Positions 31,907-44,123 of a stretch of DNA of 64,000 nucleotides are shown here, piece by piece. This DNA is from Coenobita brevimanus (lineage: Eukaryota > Arthropoda > Malacostraca > Decapoda > Coenobitidae), in contig CM064713.1 in assembly GCA_032717465.1 (NCBI GenBank), forward strand, positions 11,314,976 through 11,378,975. The letters are read 5' to 3'. The notes under the pieces were generated by a model. It did no database searches, was not told the origin of the DNA, and saw only the letters and a list, made by a program, of their open reading frames with translations. The translations under genes and the position numbers were made by a program. Position 1 is the stretch's first letter. Each line of letters opens with the position of its first letter.

Positions 31907-34300
31907 CCAAGAAAGCTGTTGGGACCAAAAGCTCCTGGATCTCGTACAAGAGTTTTTCTTAACGCAACATGTGAGGGAAACCACCAGAAAAAGAGGACTT
32001 GATGTACCTTCAGTGCTAGATCTAATATTTACAAGGCAAGAAAATGATATTGATAGTTTAATATATCACCCTCCACTCGGCAAAAGCGATCATGCAGTAC
32101 TAAACTATAACTTCAGGATAGCATATGACATAGTAAACAGCAATGATAGTTACAAAAAGAGCCTAAACTATAAAAAGGGAAATTATCAAGACCTAAAGAA
32201 GTATTTCTTAGAAGTTGATTGGGAAAATGAGCTTAGAGGACAAGATTTAAATGCTGTATACAAAAAATTTTGTGAATTTTATGAAATAGGAGTCCAGAAG
32301 TATATCCCACAGCACAAAGAAGCAGATTAGAAAATACAGAAATGGTTCAATACAGAATGTAAAAAATCAAAAGAAAGAAGAGATTTGTTGTGGAATAGAT
32401 ACAGAAGACACAATAGTGAAAGGGCGTACAATAATTACAAACAGGCAAGAAACGACTATACAAGAATAAGGAGGGAAGCCCAAAAACAGTTTGAGGAGGA
32501 TATAATAAATAAAAGTAGTGATCAACCAAAGCTGTTTTACAGCTATATCAGAAGCAAAACTAAAGTAAAAGATATAATACAATCCATTACGGACGAGGGA
32601 ATCACTTATACACAAGAGAAAGATATTTGTGAAGCACTAAATAAGAATTTCCAATTATTTTTTACAGAAGAAAAAAATTTTGAGAGGGGCTATGTGGAAC
32701 ACGCATGTACACACATACTACCAGATATACAAATAGCAGAAAAAGTAATACAGGAGGAGTTAAGTAGATTAGACAGAGGAAAAGCAAGTGGTCCTGATGA
32801 AAATTCATGTTGGGTATTACGAGAATGTGCAAAGGAGTTAAGTAAACCATTATTTTTAATTTTCAAGAAATCCTTGAGTCAAGGTAAACTACCTGATATT
32901 TGGAAAAAAGCAAATATTGTCCCCTTATTCAAGAGAGGAAATAGACAGAATCCACTCAACTACCGACCAGTATCACTGACCAGTGTTGTAAGCAAGGTAT
33001 TAGAAAAACTTATAAGAAAAGCTTGGGTAAATCATCTAGAAGAACACAGTATGATAACAGAAAGACAGTTTGGTTTCAGAAAAGGAAAATCATGTGTTAC
33101 TAATCTGTTGAGCTACTATGACAGAGTAACAAACACAATACAGGAAAGGAAGGATGGGTGGACAGTATCTACTTAGATTTCAAGAAAGCTTTTGACACAG
33201 TACCACACCAAAGACTTTTATGGAAACTGTACCATCAAGGAGGAATTCGAGGCAAACTGTTTTGTTGGATGCAAGACTTTCTCATAAAAAGAGAACAGTA
33301 CTAAGAGGACAGTACTAAGAGGAAACTACTCATCATGGAAAGAAGTGACTAGTGGAGTACCACAGGGTTCAGTGCTGGCACCAATCATGTTTTTAGTGTA
33401 TATAAATGATATAAACAGTAACACTGGAAATGAAAGCTATCTGAATATGTTTGCAGATGATGCAAAAATACAAAGGAGAATTACTAACACAGACTCTTGT
33501 AAAGAGCTACAAGAAGAATTAAATAAACTTCATGAATGGAGTAGTACATGGCAAATGGAATTCAATGTGGACAAGTGTCATGTAATCAAGTTTGGTAAAA
33601 GTGGAAAAAGACCTGATTGGGATTATAAGTTAGGAAAAAAAAAACCTATATACTCGTACATCAGAAAGAGAGAAAGACCTAGGTGTGATTATCAATAACA
33701 GACTATCTCCGGCTGACCACATCAGCGAGAAGGTACGGAACATGTATACACTGCTTGCAAATATGAGAATAGCATTCACATACATAAATGAAGACATGCT
33801 AAGAAGGATAATAACATCATTCATTAGACCAACCCTGGAATATGCATCAGTAGTCTGGAGTCCTCATCTCAAAAAGCACATAGACAAGATTGAAAGAGTT
33901 CAAAGGGCCGCTACAAGATGGATACCAAGCTTAAGGGACCTAAGCTACGAAGAAAGACTAAATAAACTGAATCTACCAACACTACAGGAGAGAAGGAAAA
34001 GAGGTGACATGATAATGCTATATAAATGCATATCAGGAAAGGAGAAAATAGACATAAATGATTACTTAACATATGGAGAAGCATCAGCAAGAGGACACTG
34101 CAAAAAACTGCATAAGAAGAGAGGTGATAAAGACGTAAGGAAATTCAGTTTCCCAAACAGAGCAATTGATCAATGGAATGCACTACCGAATGAAATAGTG
34201 TGTGCCAAAACAATTCACAAATTTAAGGATATGTACGATAAATATGGTCTAAGACACGGGACAGTACGAGCTTGACTCATTCCTGTAAAGACACAATTAG
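31905..34300 (+). mobile_element. CR1-clade LINE, copy 3 (5' truncated)
   Basis: It starts inside the endonuclease at the point equivalent to 29451 of copy 2 and continues to the same 3' tail, again ending in (AC)n. Truncation at the 5' end is normal for LINE insertion by incomplete reverse transcription. Confidence 0.9.
31908..34275 (+). pseudogene. CR1-like LINE ORF2, C-terminal two-thirds (copy 3)
   Basis: The endonuclease end (KSDHAVL) is followed by the linker and a nearly complete reverse transcriptase: NIVPLFKRGNRQNPLNYRPV, FGFRKGKSC, SGVPQGSVLAP and FADDAKI (about 33453). The C-terminal domain 33685-34275 is open for 196 codons (YASVVWSPHLKKHIDKIERV to GLRHGTVRA). Defects are a stop at 32328, a one-base loss near 33150 that shifts the frame, a tandem duplication of about 14 bases at 33294-33321, and an indel in an A run near 33640. 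It is the least damaged RT among the three copies. Confidence 0.9.
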
Positions 34301-34338
34301 GTAAGAACACACACATACACACACACACATTCACTCAC

Positions 34339-34382
<44 letters not shown>
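34301..34382. repeat. (CA)n at the 3' end of CR1 copy 3
   Basis: CA-rich tract with TACACACA and TCACTCACTTA interruptions, directly following the LINE tail. Confidence 0.95.
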
Positions 34383-34384
<2 letters not shown>

Positions 34385-34487
34385 TGCTCCAGCAATGCAT
34401 CAGAGTTCCACCCACTGACCCCTCCTCACCTCATTCTCGTGTCTCCAACTTCATGACTTCGCCCCTCTCCCCCAAAAAGACGATTAA

Positions 34488-35373
34488 GGCCCGATTCACA
34501 CGACCCGTTTTGGTTTCGACAGGCAGTCCGCCGGCTTGACGCCATCAGAATGTTGTGTATTCACATGACGCGTTCCCGGTCCATCCAGCATCGTGTGTGT
34601 GCTCATTGTTGCGTGAGGATCATGGCCGGTCAGTCGCTAAGGAATTTGGCGGCAATTGCTATACTATTAGAAGAAGAGGAGGAAGAATAGTTCGTGGAAG
34701 GAGGAAAAGGTTATGGGTACACCAGTCACTGAAAAAGAGAAGGTTCGAGAGAGAATTCTGGACCCTGTATAAAGAACTGGCGGATGATGATGTGAAATTT
34801 TTCAGTAGTCCTGCTGGAGCAGTACCTTGGGAGTGATATAGTATATATGTCTAGTATTATGGTAAGAAAAAACAGTGAATTTTACCTGCAAAGATTATGA
34901 GTTATAATTTCATGTATAATAAACTACTGACACACTCATCTGGTTTGTTTACTTCCTCTCCAATCGCTTTCAATATCTTTATGCAGATTATCACTGTACT
35001 TCTTGTTCGTCATATCAAATAACTCTCCATTAAGAATGCACAAGTTCGATCAGTTTTTCGTCCATGAAGCCAAACAATGAACTGTATGTGATATCTACAT
35101 GGACAAGGCGGTAACACCGAGTCGTGGAATGGACGGGTATGCTACGTGTCCTCGTGCACATGAGCCATCACCAACCCATCAGTCCGGCGTCAAGTCACCA
35201 GCCAGGATTTCTCGAGAAGATATCCGTGACGTGTCTGTCGGCTGGCGGACGGCTGCCGTCATCGGCTTGACGGGTCATGTGAACAGATACATTAGAATGC
35301 ATGTAAGAAATCTCGTCGGCATCTAGCTGCCGGACCTCCTGTCGGAACTAAAACGGGTCGTGTGAATCGGGCC
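34488..35373 (+). mobile_element. PIF/Harbinger non-autonomous element, 886 bp
   Basis: Inverted ends share GGCCCGATTCACACGACCCG, continuing with few mismatches to about 37 bases. TAA flanks both ends (34485-34487 and 35374-35376), matching the 3-bp TWA duplication of PIF/Harbinger. The interior keeps a piece of the nuclease N-terminus and lacks the DDE domain and the Myb-like partner, so it is a deletion derivative. The near-perfect termini suggest fairly recent movement. Confidence 0.9.
34622..34836 (+). pseudogene. Harbinger transposase N-terminal fragment
   Basis: The sequence MAGQSLRNLAAIAILLEEEEEE starts at 34622 and meets a stop at 34688. A neighbouring frame continues RKRLWVHQSLKKRRF, FWTLYKELADDDVKFF and ends at 34834. 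The R-R-x-W-V-H...L...EL...D...FF pattern is the conserved N-terminal region of HARBI1-like nucleases, just before the DDE domain. A frame change links the two halves. Everything after FF is lost. Confidence 0.75.
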
Positions 35374-35376
35374 TAA

Positions 35377-35526
35377 AGCGTCATCTGTGCCTGGAAGTCG
35401 TACTGAACTTGGGTATTAGAAGTTAGATCCTAGACTGTTCATGTGGGTGGGAGTGAACGAGAAGCTATGATCAACTCTACTTCGATGTATCAGCAGAATT
35501 TCTTTCAGATAAGCAGATCAGTGGAC

Positions 35527-35587
<61 letters not shown>

Positions 35588-35660
35588 GTTTATATCTATC
35601 TATCTACCTATCTATCTATCTATCTATCTATCTATATATATATTATATATATATCATCAT
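35377..35660. repeat. Short unique stretch, then (CTGT)n-(CT)n-(TATC)n-(TA)n
   Basis: CTGT units at about 35527-35568, CT at 35569-35586, TATC at 35594-35635 and TA at 35634-35654. Nothing genic is seen before them. Confidence 0.93.
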
Positions 35661-35839
35661 CTTCATCATCATCCGGACCTCCTTTCCCAACCTAGGGCAG
35701 GGTGAGGAGTAGCAATGTCCAGAAAGCCCAAATTTGCCCAGTCCAGTGGATCACGCTTCCATTCACTCATCATTCAAGCACCAGGAATCCTGGCTTTACC
35801 GGATCTGCCCAAAACATTCACCACGTTCTGTAGCTTCAC

Positions 35840-36720
35840 TTAAACGTATCCGACAGTCAGTCCGGATGCTGCCGCGTTAAGAAGGGCTGTTAAATCCCTG
35901 ATCATGCACTTCTCACAACATTCATCCAGCCAGCTCAATCTCTTGTCCCTAGCCTCACAGACTTCCAAACTTCTCTTCCTCACACACTCATCCACCATAT
36001 CTCTCCACCTTCTCCTTGGCCTGCCTCGCCTCCTCTCTCCTTCAAATTCACCCAGATATACCTTTTGCACCACTCTATTGTTATCCATTCACTCCACATG
36101 ACCACACCATCTCAGTACACTATCATCGACTCTGGTGTCCACCGACTTCCTCACTCCACATCTTTCACGAATTACATTAATTCATATCCTATCCACCCTC
36201 TGTACTGCACATACAGTTCTCAGCAGTCCCATCTCCGCTGCTCTTACTCTTGACTTTTCATTTTCATGCCACACCATAGTCTCACATCCATATGTTAAAG
36301 TTGGCACTAACACTTCTTCACGAAAGCCTCGTGCAGCTGTAACACTCAACCTATGTTTCTTATTAAGACCTTCATTGTACCAGCTACTTTTCTTCCTTGT
36401 TTCACTCTACTTTCCACTCCTTTTGCGCATTTTCTACCGCTGTAACCCGGTACTTGAATTCTCTCACCAATTCCAGTCTCTCCATTCACTGTAACATCGC
36501 AGTGGGGGACACCTTCTCTCTCAATAACCATCACATACTCTTTTCTATATTTACTCTCAAGGCACGACGCTCACAGCCATCAGGAAAACTCTGCACTAGC
36601 CTACCAAGTTCTTGTCTGGTACTTGCAAGCAGTACTGCATCATAAGCATACAACAAATTTGAGATATTCCATCCATCACCATTCATTACCAATGCCATCC
36701 CCCTCTCCATTACCCATGAT
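35840..36720 (-). pseudogene. RTE-like LINE fragment, end of RT and C-terminal domain
   Basis: Minus-strand reading with several stops and frame changes gives LLYAYDAVLLAST, then VESRVKQGRKVAGTM, LVPTLTYGCETM, VDDSVLRWCGHVE and GEFEGERRRGRPRRRWRDM. This is the usual order from the catalytic box to the C-terminal tail of this LINE group. In the catalytic box the first Asp of YADD is Tyr (codon 36642-36644), so it is dead even apart from the stops. The 5' end is truncated near 36720, where LINE copy B begins in the opposite orientation. Confidence 0.8.
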
Positions 36721-37088
36721 TATATATACATACATACATATGTATGCAGGAGTAGACTGTAGCTCCAGTCGAGCAGGGCAGTACTCCCGAGGTGGATGGA
36801 AAGCTGATGACAGGGAGTGCTGGAGCTCCCGTTTCATCAGCCCTCAGGACCAGTTCCTGACCATCCCCCTTTGCTGAACTTTTTCAGCGTCTCAGTTACA
36901 CAGAGAGTAGGCCAGCATGCTCTCCAGTACAAATTTCTCTAACTATCTACACCAAACTACATGCACTTTACACACTACACTTCCTTTTCCAAAATTCAAA
37001 AAATTATGGCGTCTCATCACCAAGCCTCGGAGTCCCCAGGGGGGGGACCATAAATGCCCCCACCATCCGCCTCTTTCCCGGTGACGAC

Positions 37089-38537
37089 TTGAGGTGCCTG
37101 GAACCACTGTCTGACTCTCTTCTGCATTTCTGCAACATTCGCGGCCTTTCCTCTAACTTTCGCTCTGTTGAGCACCACTTCTCCTCCTCTAAACCTCACC
37201 TTCTTTTTCTAACTGAGACTCAGCTGTCTGAGGCAACTGACAGCAAACCCTTTTCTGTATCCTCCTACTTTCTCTATACTCATTTCAAAGCCAAAGGTGG
37301 CTGTTGTGTATATATACGCAACGACTTATCTTGCTCTTGTGTTCCTGAACTCAGTTCTTCTGAATTCTCTACACTTTGGCTTCGGCTTTCCTGTCATTCT
37401 CTGACTAAATATATCTGTGCTGTTTACTTATCCCCTAATTCTACTGACTATCAAAAATTCTTTGACTATCTTACTTCTACGATGGAACACATTCTATCCA
37501 TTTCTCCTTTCTCTGAAATCTCCATTTTAGGAGATTTCAATGTTCACCACCACCTTTGGCTCTGCTCTCCTTTCACTTATCCACCTGGTGAACAAGCCTA
37601 CATCTTTTCTATCCTTAATGACCTAGAGCAGCTTGTACAGCACCCTACCTGTATCCCTGACCGCCTTGGAGAGAGCTCCAACATACTTGACCTCTTCCTC
37701 ACAACTAATCCTTCTGCTTACTCTGTTAATGTTTTCTGTTCGTTGGGCTCCTCCGATCACAACCTTATCACCTTAACCTGTCCTATCACTCCGGTACGGC
37801 CTGTGGACCCCCCAAGGAAACGTCGTCTGTGGCATTTTGGAGCCGCGGACTGGGAGGCCTTCATGCAATACTTCTTTGATTTTCCCTGGAATGATTATTG
37901 TTTCCATGGCCTTGAGCCATCTCAGTGTGCCTTGTGTATTACGGAGGTTATTCTCTCGGGCATGGAAGCCTACATTCCTTTCTCATATCCTTTGACTAAC
38001 ACAAGAAAGCCTTGGTTTAATCACACTTGTTCTAATGCTGTCCACAACAAGGAGAGGGCCTACAAAAGGTACCAGAGCCAACCCACCCCTGAATCACATC
38101 ATCTTTACGTTCCTGCCCGGAATCGTGCTAAGTCTGTTCTTCGCTCTGCTAAAAATAATTTCATCTGTACTAAATGCTCTCAACTCTCCAACTCGAATTC
38201 TTCCCGCTCCTTCTGGCACCTTGCCAAAAACCTTTCTAACAACTTTACCTCATCATCCTTCCCTCCTCTTTTCTACTCTGATGGTTCTGTAGCTATTTCT
38301 TTTACTGATAAAGCAGATCTCTTCGCACAGACTTTCTCCCCTAATTCCACCTTAGACAATTCCGGTGCTGTTCCTTCATCACTTCCCCCCTATGACTTCC
38401 CCGTGGCTGACATTAAAATTTCTTCTGCTGATGTATTTCTGCCATCACTGGGCTCAGTACTAAAAAGGCATATGGGCCTGATGGGGTCCCTCCTGTTGTT
38501 CTCAAGAACTGTGCTTCTGTGCTTACACCCTGCTTAG
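37089..38537 (+). pseudogene. Jockey-like LINE ORF2, endonuclease part (copy B)
   Basis: A 482-codon open frame. Residues about 15-230 form an apurinic-type endonuclease: [29 protein letters not shown] (about 148) and LGSSDHNLI (about 221). The rest is a linker with SSRSFWHLAKNLSNN before the reverse transcriptase. A frameshift near 38450 diverts the frame (SLGSVLKRHMGLMG), so the last 30 residues are artefactual; the true continuation is in the next frame. The first Met is in a plausible place, but sequence further upstream may also have been translated. Confidence 0.88.
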
Positions 38538-40041
38538 GCAAACTCTTTCGCCTTTGTCTGTCAACTTGTACCTTTCCTTTTTGCTGGAAGTTTGCTCTCA
38601 TTCAGCCAGTCCCAAAGAAAGATGACCACTTCCAACCCTCCAACGATCGTCCAATTGCTTTAAAGTCCTGTATTTCAAAAGTTTTTGAGACAATTCTCAA
38701 TAGAAAAATTTTTAAGCATCTTTCCTATCACAACCTTCTTTCTGATTGTCAGTACAGGTTCCGACAGGGACGCTCCACTGGCGATCTTCTCACCTACCTT
38801 TCAGACTCCTGGTCATCCTCCTTTCGGGACTTTGGCGAAAGCTTTGCCATTGCACCTGACATCTCAAAGGCTTTCGCTCGAGTCTGGCATAAATCTTTAA
38901 TTTCCAAACTGCCCTCCTACGGTTTCTATCCTTCTATCTGTGCCTTCATCGTTAGCTTCCTTTCTGGTCGTTCTATAGCCGCTGTTGTAGACGGCCATCG
39001 TTCTTCTCCTTGATCTATCAACAGTGGTGTTCCCCAGAGCTCTTTTCTATCACCAACTCTCTTCCTTTTATTCATCAATGATCTTCTAAGTTGTTCATCT
39101 AACCCTATCCACTCATACGCTGATAACTCCACCCTTCACCTTTCCATTTGGTTCCCGGAACGCCCATCTCAACAGTTACTTCAACAAACAAGGGATGAGG
39201 CTATGGCACACCTAGTGTCTGACTTGGTTCGTATCTCTGACTGGGGTAAAAATAATATGGTTGTTTTTATGCATCTAAGACTCAATTCTTACACCTATCA
39301 ACCTGACAAAATCTTCCACAGGTATACCCACTAATGTTTAATAATATTTAGCTTAATCCTGCATCATCCTTGAACGTGCTTGGGGTTTCATTTACTCGGG
39401 ACTTATCTTGGAAAGATCATATTACATCTCTTGTAAAATCTGCTTCCAAGAGATTGGGTGTGCTAAGCTGACTCTGCTCTTTCTTTACCCCTGCACAATT
39501 GTTGACTCTATACAGGGGTTTTATCCGTCCCTGTGTGAAGTACAACTCTCATGTATGGGGAGGCTCCCCACATACAGCTCTTCTCAATAGGGTGGAGTCA
39601 AAAGCTTTTCGTCTCATTAACTCTCCCCCTCTTACTGACTCCCTTCAACCTTTGTCGCTTCGCCGCACTGTTGCATCTTTATCTCTTTTCTATCGCTACT
39701 TTAATGGTCACTGCTCCTCTGAACTGTCTGCTTGCATTCCTCCACCTCTACGACGGGCGTGTAGCATCCGTCTGGCAGCAGACTCTCATCCCTTTTCTGT
39801 CCAACTTTCTAATGCAAGAGTTAACCGTTACTCCCAGTCTTTTATTTATGCAACAGGTCAACTCTGGAACTGTCTCCCTCTGTCTGTATTTCCTGCTGCC
39901 TATGATCTCCGGTCTTTGAAACGCATCCAGCCATCTCAAAATGATCGGATCTTGAATTTGGCTCTCTCTTGTGTTTTGTTTTTCTCTTGGAGGGAACTCT
40001 TTTGCGGGCTCATGGCCTTTGGTTCCTTCTTCCTTGCATAA
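38455..40041 (+). pseudogene. Jockey-like LINE ORF2, reverse transcriptase part (copy B)
   Basis: RT motifs in order: LIQPVPKKDDHFQPSNDRPIA (about 38600-38660), QYRFRQGRSTGDLLTYL, APDISKAFARVWHK, a stop at about 39013, GVPQSSFLSPTLF, and SYADNSTLHL where YADD is expected. The second catalytic Asp is Asn (AAC, 39125-39127), and copy C keeps Asp. Stops and frame changes follow near 39300-39480. The C-terminal domain (FIRPCVKYNSHVWG to about 40041) is open. The protein would be inactive. Confidence 0.87.
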
Positions 40042-40046
40042 AAAAA

Positions 40047-40047
<1 letters not shown>

Positions 40048-40133
<86 letters not shown>

Positions 40134-40255
40134 GTAGATAGATAGACAGGTAGGTAGATAGGTAGATAGATAGACTGATAGATAAATACATACATAGATA
40201 CATATTTATATATGAAGAAGGAAACAAAGAGTAACAGCCTGCAAACTGTTCCAAG

Positions 40256-40300
<45 letters not shown>
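40048..40300. repeat. (TA)n, (GATA)n and (GA)n microsatellites
   Basis: About 40 TA units (40048-40130), then GATA/GGTA units to about 40190, then (GA)n at 40262-40300. They separate LINE copies B and D at their 3' ends. Confidence 0.95.
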
Positions 40301-40302
<2 letters not shown>

Positions 40303-41548
40303 AAATTAAGATCCATTCGTTTCGAGATGTCTCCTCACACTGCATTTGAAAGATTGGAGGTCTAAGCATTTGAAAATACGGTCAGAGACAGTTCCAGAAA
40401 TGACGTGGTGCATTTAGGAAGGAATGGGAGTATACGTTACCTCTTGCATTAGAATTGGGCAGAAAATTTATTAGAGTTTGCTGTAAGACGGCTCTTATGT
40501 GTCCGATGTAGTGGTGGTGGGATGCAAGCAAACAGTTGAAAGAAGCAGTGACCATTGAAGTTGTGAAAGAAAAGAGTTAAAGATGCAGCAGTGCTGCGAA
40601 GAGATAAAAGTTGAAGAGAACAAGTAAGAGGAGAGTTAATGATGATGAAAAGCCTTTGACTCCACCTTGTTGAGAAGAGCTGTATGTGGGGAGCCTCCCC
40701 GCAAATGAGAGTTGTACTCTACACAGGGGTGAATAAAAAGCCTTGTGTAAAGTCAAGAACTGTACAGGGATAAAGAAGGCATCATGTCGGCTTAGCACTC
40801 TTAATTTCATGGAAGAAGAATTTTAAAGAGAGGTTATATGATCTTTCCAAGATAAATCCCAAGAGACTGAAACCTCGGTTGGCTCCAGTACCTTTAGAAA
40901 GCCCTCTCTTTTTTGAGAAAACATTAGAACTAGCCTGGTTAAACCAATTTTTTTTTTTTTTTTTCATTAGTCACAGGACAAAAGAAAGGAATGTATGCTC
41001 CATGCCTAAGACAGTAATCTCCATAATGCGTGAGGCACTCAGACGGCTCTCGGCTATGGAAGCAATAATTAATAGTTCTAGGGAAATTCAAAGAAATATG
41101 TCACTCAGCAGCTTCAAAGTACAAAAGCCATTGCTTCTTGGAAGGGTCCACAGGCCTTACTGGAGTGATAGGAGAGGTGATAAGGTTGTGATTGGAAGAG
41201 CATAATGGAAAGAAAAGGTAACCAGTGTAATCAGAAGGATGTATGGAAAAGGTCAAGTAAATTGGAACTCTCTCCAAGGCAGTCAGGCTTACTGATAGGA
41301 TGCTGTACAAGCTGCACTAGGTCACTAAAGATAGAAATGTTGTAGGCTGGTTCATCAGATGGATCATTGAAAGGAGAGGAGAGCCAAAGGTGGTGATGAG
41401 CATTGAAGTCACCTAGAATGGAGATTTCAGAGAAAGGAGGAATTTATAGGATATGTTCCATCTTAGAAGTAAGATAGTCGAAGAACTTTTCATTGTCAGT
41501 AGAATATGGGGATAAGTAAACAGCACAAATATATTTAGTCAGAGAATG
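40301..41548 (-). pseudogene. Jockey-like LINE, copy D (minus strand, internally deleted)
   Basis: Reverse complement of copy B's 3' end (40301 to about 40870), then an abrupt jump to the endonuclease-RT linker and endonuclease region (about 40870-41545). The reverse-transcriptase core is therefore deleted. A T17 run lies at about 40947-40963. A BEL retrotransposon cuts the copy at 41548, and its remaining endonuclease sequence resumes at 47527-47590. No useful open frame remains. Confidence 0.82.
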
Positions 41549-42080
41549 GCTGTAGCCGCCTGCACTCTTAGAGGGGGAAATGGGGTAATGAAACCCGCCC
41601 AGCTGGACTCGACTATTTATTCAGTCATACCTGAAATTGCAATTTTACTCTCTCAGTGTGCTGTAATGGTATCACTCATCATTGTTATAAACACTTGGTT
41701 ATAAACAGAATTACAATTCATCCTCAATATGCTATGTCATACCGCAGTTTACTTCGTATACATATATCACTTTAAATTCTCATCCTCATTTTCCTGTTTA
41801 CAATTGGGTTATGTCGTGACATCAACCTCTTGCAGATTAATAAGTATTCTAAAGGTAAGCAAGGGCAACTCACTTGTGGCAGGTCCATTTTCTGTCATAC
41901 AGTATTAGTGTGTGGGCAGGGGGTGTGAGGTAGCAACACTAGTCCCTCACGAGCGTAATATCCTCACTCAAATAGCACCTTCACAGGATGGTCGTGGAGT
42001 CGCACATCGCAAGTGAACTCAACCCTTCGGAGTATCTGTCTAAACATTGCGTCAGCATCCTTCCCCCTTTCTCTTTGCCA

Positions 42081-42120
<40 letters not shown>

Positions 42121-42139
42121 ACCACTTCAGAAGCGGTAA
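41549..42139 (-). repeat. 3' LTR of the BEL element
   Basis: It matches 46784-47521 in the same orientation, with small differences and an about 140-bp deletion after GTATCTGTCTAAA. A (CT)n tract lies near 42085-42118. A purine-rich tract (GGAGGGAG on the minus strand, about 42141-42148) lies directly before it and is the likely plus-strand primer. Confidence 0.9.
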
Positions 42140-43140
42140 GACTCCCTCCATTGGTTGGTTATGACCAGTACCATACCCTTTCACCCATCGCTCCCTTCCA
42201 GCAGACACCGCTTGTCCTGCAGGGTGGGTCAGGGTTTTGCATGTGGATGTCCTGACCTTCATGTGTCTCATCACACCATCATCATCGGGATTCGCCTCTA
42301 CCAGCCTTCCCAGAACCCAGTGATTATGAGGTACATTCCAATCCGTCACCAATTCCAGGTCCCCCACTTAAAAATTACTCAGTCGCTTGAACTGCTTTTG
42401 GTGTTGTCATAAGGATGGTAGGTACACCTTCAACCATGGCTTCCAGAACTGGTCCGCTAGGAACTGTGCATGCTTCCAACTCTTCCGGTACCTTCTTAGG
42501 GCCAGAATATGCAGTGCAGTAAGCACTTCAAGGTCGCTGACATCGTTAGAGATCATGGTGATAGGCCTCCCATTGACTATCTCCTCCACATCACAGAAAA
42601 GCGTGTGGAGTTGCTCATCGTCCACGACTTGCGCACCTATTATCGCTTGCAAGACCTTCCTGACTGTTTGGATCTGTCGCTCTCAGACACCGCCCATACG
42701 CGATGCATGTGGAGGGTTACACTCCCACTCAATTCTCTTCCTTAACAACGTATTGTGGACCTTGTCATCCTTTTCCCAGCTGAGGGCTGCAGCCTGGAGT
42801 TCCTTATCTGCTCTAATCATGTTTGTTCCATTGTCGGAACAAATGCGCTCTGGTATACCCCTCCTTGCCGAGAAGCGCATTATTGCATTGAGGAAGGAAT
42901 CAGCATCCAGTCCATCAAGAATCTCCAGGTGTATGGCTCTTGCGTTCAGACAAATGAACAGACAACACCACCGTTTCACCAGTTTCCTACCCTGCTTTGC
43001 AGTGAATGGTCCAGAGCAGTCCACTCAAGTATGTGTGAATGGCACCTTCACCACGCATACCCTGTTGGCAGGGAGGTCAGCATGTCTTTGCAGTGACTCC
43101 TCCCAATTGAATCGACTACAAACGTGACATCCTTTTAACA
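42119..43140 (-). pseudogene. BEL integrase and C-terminal domain
   Basis: From about 43137 the frame reads CHVCSR...HADLPANRV (zinc-binding end), then the integrase core: VDCSGPF (first catalytic Asp), CLNARAIHLEI, ICSDNGTNM (second Asp), NPPHASRMGGV and ER (Glu present). Two stops interrupt: TGA at about 43025, where Gly is usual, and one replacing the Trp before ER near 42680. After 42400 a further stretch reads GDLELVTDWNVPHNHWVLG...DGVMRHMKVRT, matching the DUF5641-like end of Pao polyproteins. All three DDE residues remain, but the protein is broken. Confidence 0.88.
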
Positions 43141-43501
43141 CGGGATGGTGTGGCAGATACCAGGTCACGTGAGGCCTTGAGAGAAGTTCATTATTGGGAA
43201 CTGATTCGGCATAACCTTCATCTAGCAGCAGCTGCATCTCTTCTCCATAGCGCCAGCAAAAGGGTGATTCTCTGAGCAGCCTCTTCTTCAGGCCCTCTAA
43301 CCTCCTCAGTGCCATTATCCTGTTGTCTGGGAGCTTGGGTGGATTTTGTCTGAATGGTATAGGGAGTTGGTAGTGTCCTATCACCTTTGTTGCTGTGCCC
43401 GACCACAATTTCATCACCCTGTTGTCTTCAATGGATAGGCCATCTCCCTTCTTCAGATAACTTGCATCCAGTTCCCAAAACTGTCGCATTTGCTCCACCA
43501 A
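43137..43501 (-). pseudogene. BEL pol segment before the RT, with deletion junction
   Basis: The sequence RQFWELD, KLWSGTATKVIGHYQLPIPF and WYLPHHPVLK is the region directly preceding the Pao reverse transcriptase. It passes without a stop into GCHVCSR at about 43137, which belongs to the integrase zinc-binding region. RT and RNase H, roughly 1.5-2 kb in related elements, are lost in frame. Confidence 0.85.
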
Positions 43502-43805
43502 TCATTATTTCCTAAGAGTTGCAGTCTACTATGGCCATACATCCTACCTCATCTAGTCTGTCTTCCACTTCAGCACGAGGTCATATAGGTCCCCCAGTGG
43601 TCCATCCCAGTGGTGTCCTTATTCCAAAAGGTTCTCCACTATTCTCGGCCCTGACCTCCAAAGGTATCATTGCTTGTGGTGCATCAAGACCAATCAGTAG
43701 TTGCACCTCACCTTCGTACGTGTTCAGTGGCTCTATTCCGACCAAATGACTCCATCATGCCATGTCCTGTCCAGAGGCTACTGAGTCCTTCAGCACTGCA
43801 GGGAG

Positions 43806-44123
43806 TCACTGAGTGACAATCACCCCAGGCAGCAATATCCTCTGGTTCGGTTTACAGGAATGCCCGCTGCTAGCTACTAAGTCTATCTCCTCATTTTGCT
43901 GCACCGTCTCCTGGGTTATAGTGTCTAGTGTTATCCATACGGTTCTCCGTGGTGTCTCTAGACTGCTTGCCAACTGGGTCGTACAGAAGGTTCGGTTGCT
44001 GCCAGAGACCAAAAATGCCCTCATCTGGATCACGGCATCCGATCTTTCACTAGCTACCTTTACCTCAACAATGGGCAATGCCACCTTGCGAAGCCGCCCA
44101 TGCATCCACATTGTCCCTGTCAT
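43806..44123 (-). pseudogene. BEL aspartic protease, catalytic Asp lost
   Basis: It reads MRAFLVSGSNRTFCTTQLA, where related Pao proteases (DUF1758 type) have L-L-D-S-G-S. The Asp codon is GTC (Val; plus-strand 44007-44009), a single-base change from GAC. The rest of the domain is recognisable. Without the Asp it could not process the polyprotein. Confidence 0.83.

Larger units (their letters stand above)
36745..40045 (+). mobile_element. Jockey/BS-like LINE, copy B (near full length)
   Basis: It runs from a 5' non-coding region (about 36745) through endonuclease and reverse transcriptase to GCATAAAAAAAG at about 40038, followed by a long (TA)n. It is the reference for copies A (minus, 10.5-14.3 kb), C (55.4-56.5 kb) and D (minus, 40.3-41.5 kb). 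Length is about 3.3 kb. No ORF1 is seen. Confidence 0.88.

Noticed and set aside
42387..43127. 246-codon plus-strand open frame
   Set aside because: It is antisense to the BEL integrase, which has clear family motifs on the minus strand. Other long plus-strand frames at 43.5-46.1 kb are likewise shadows of BEL gag-pol.
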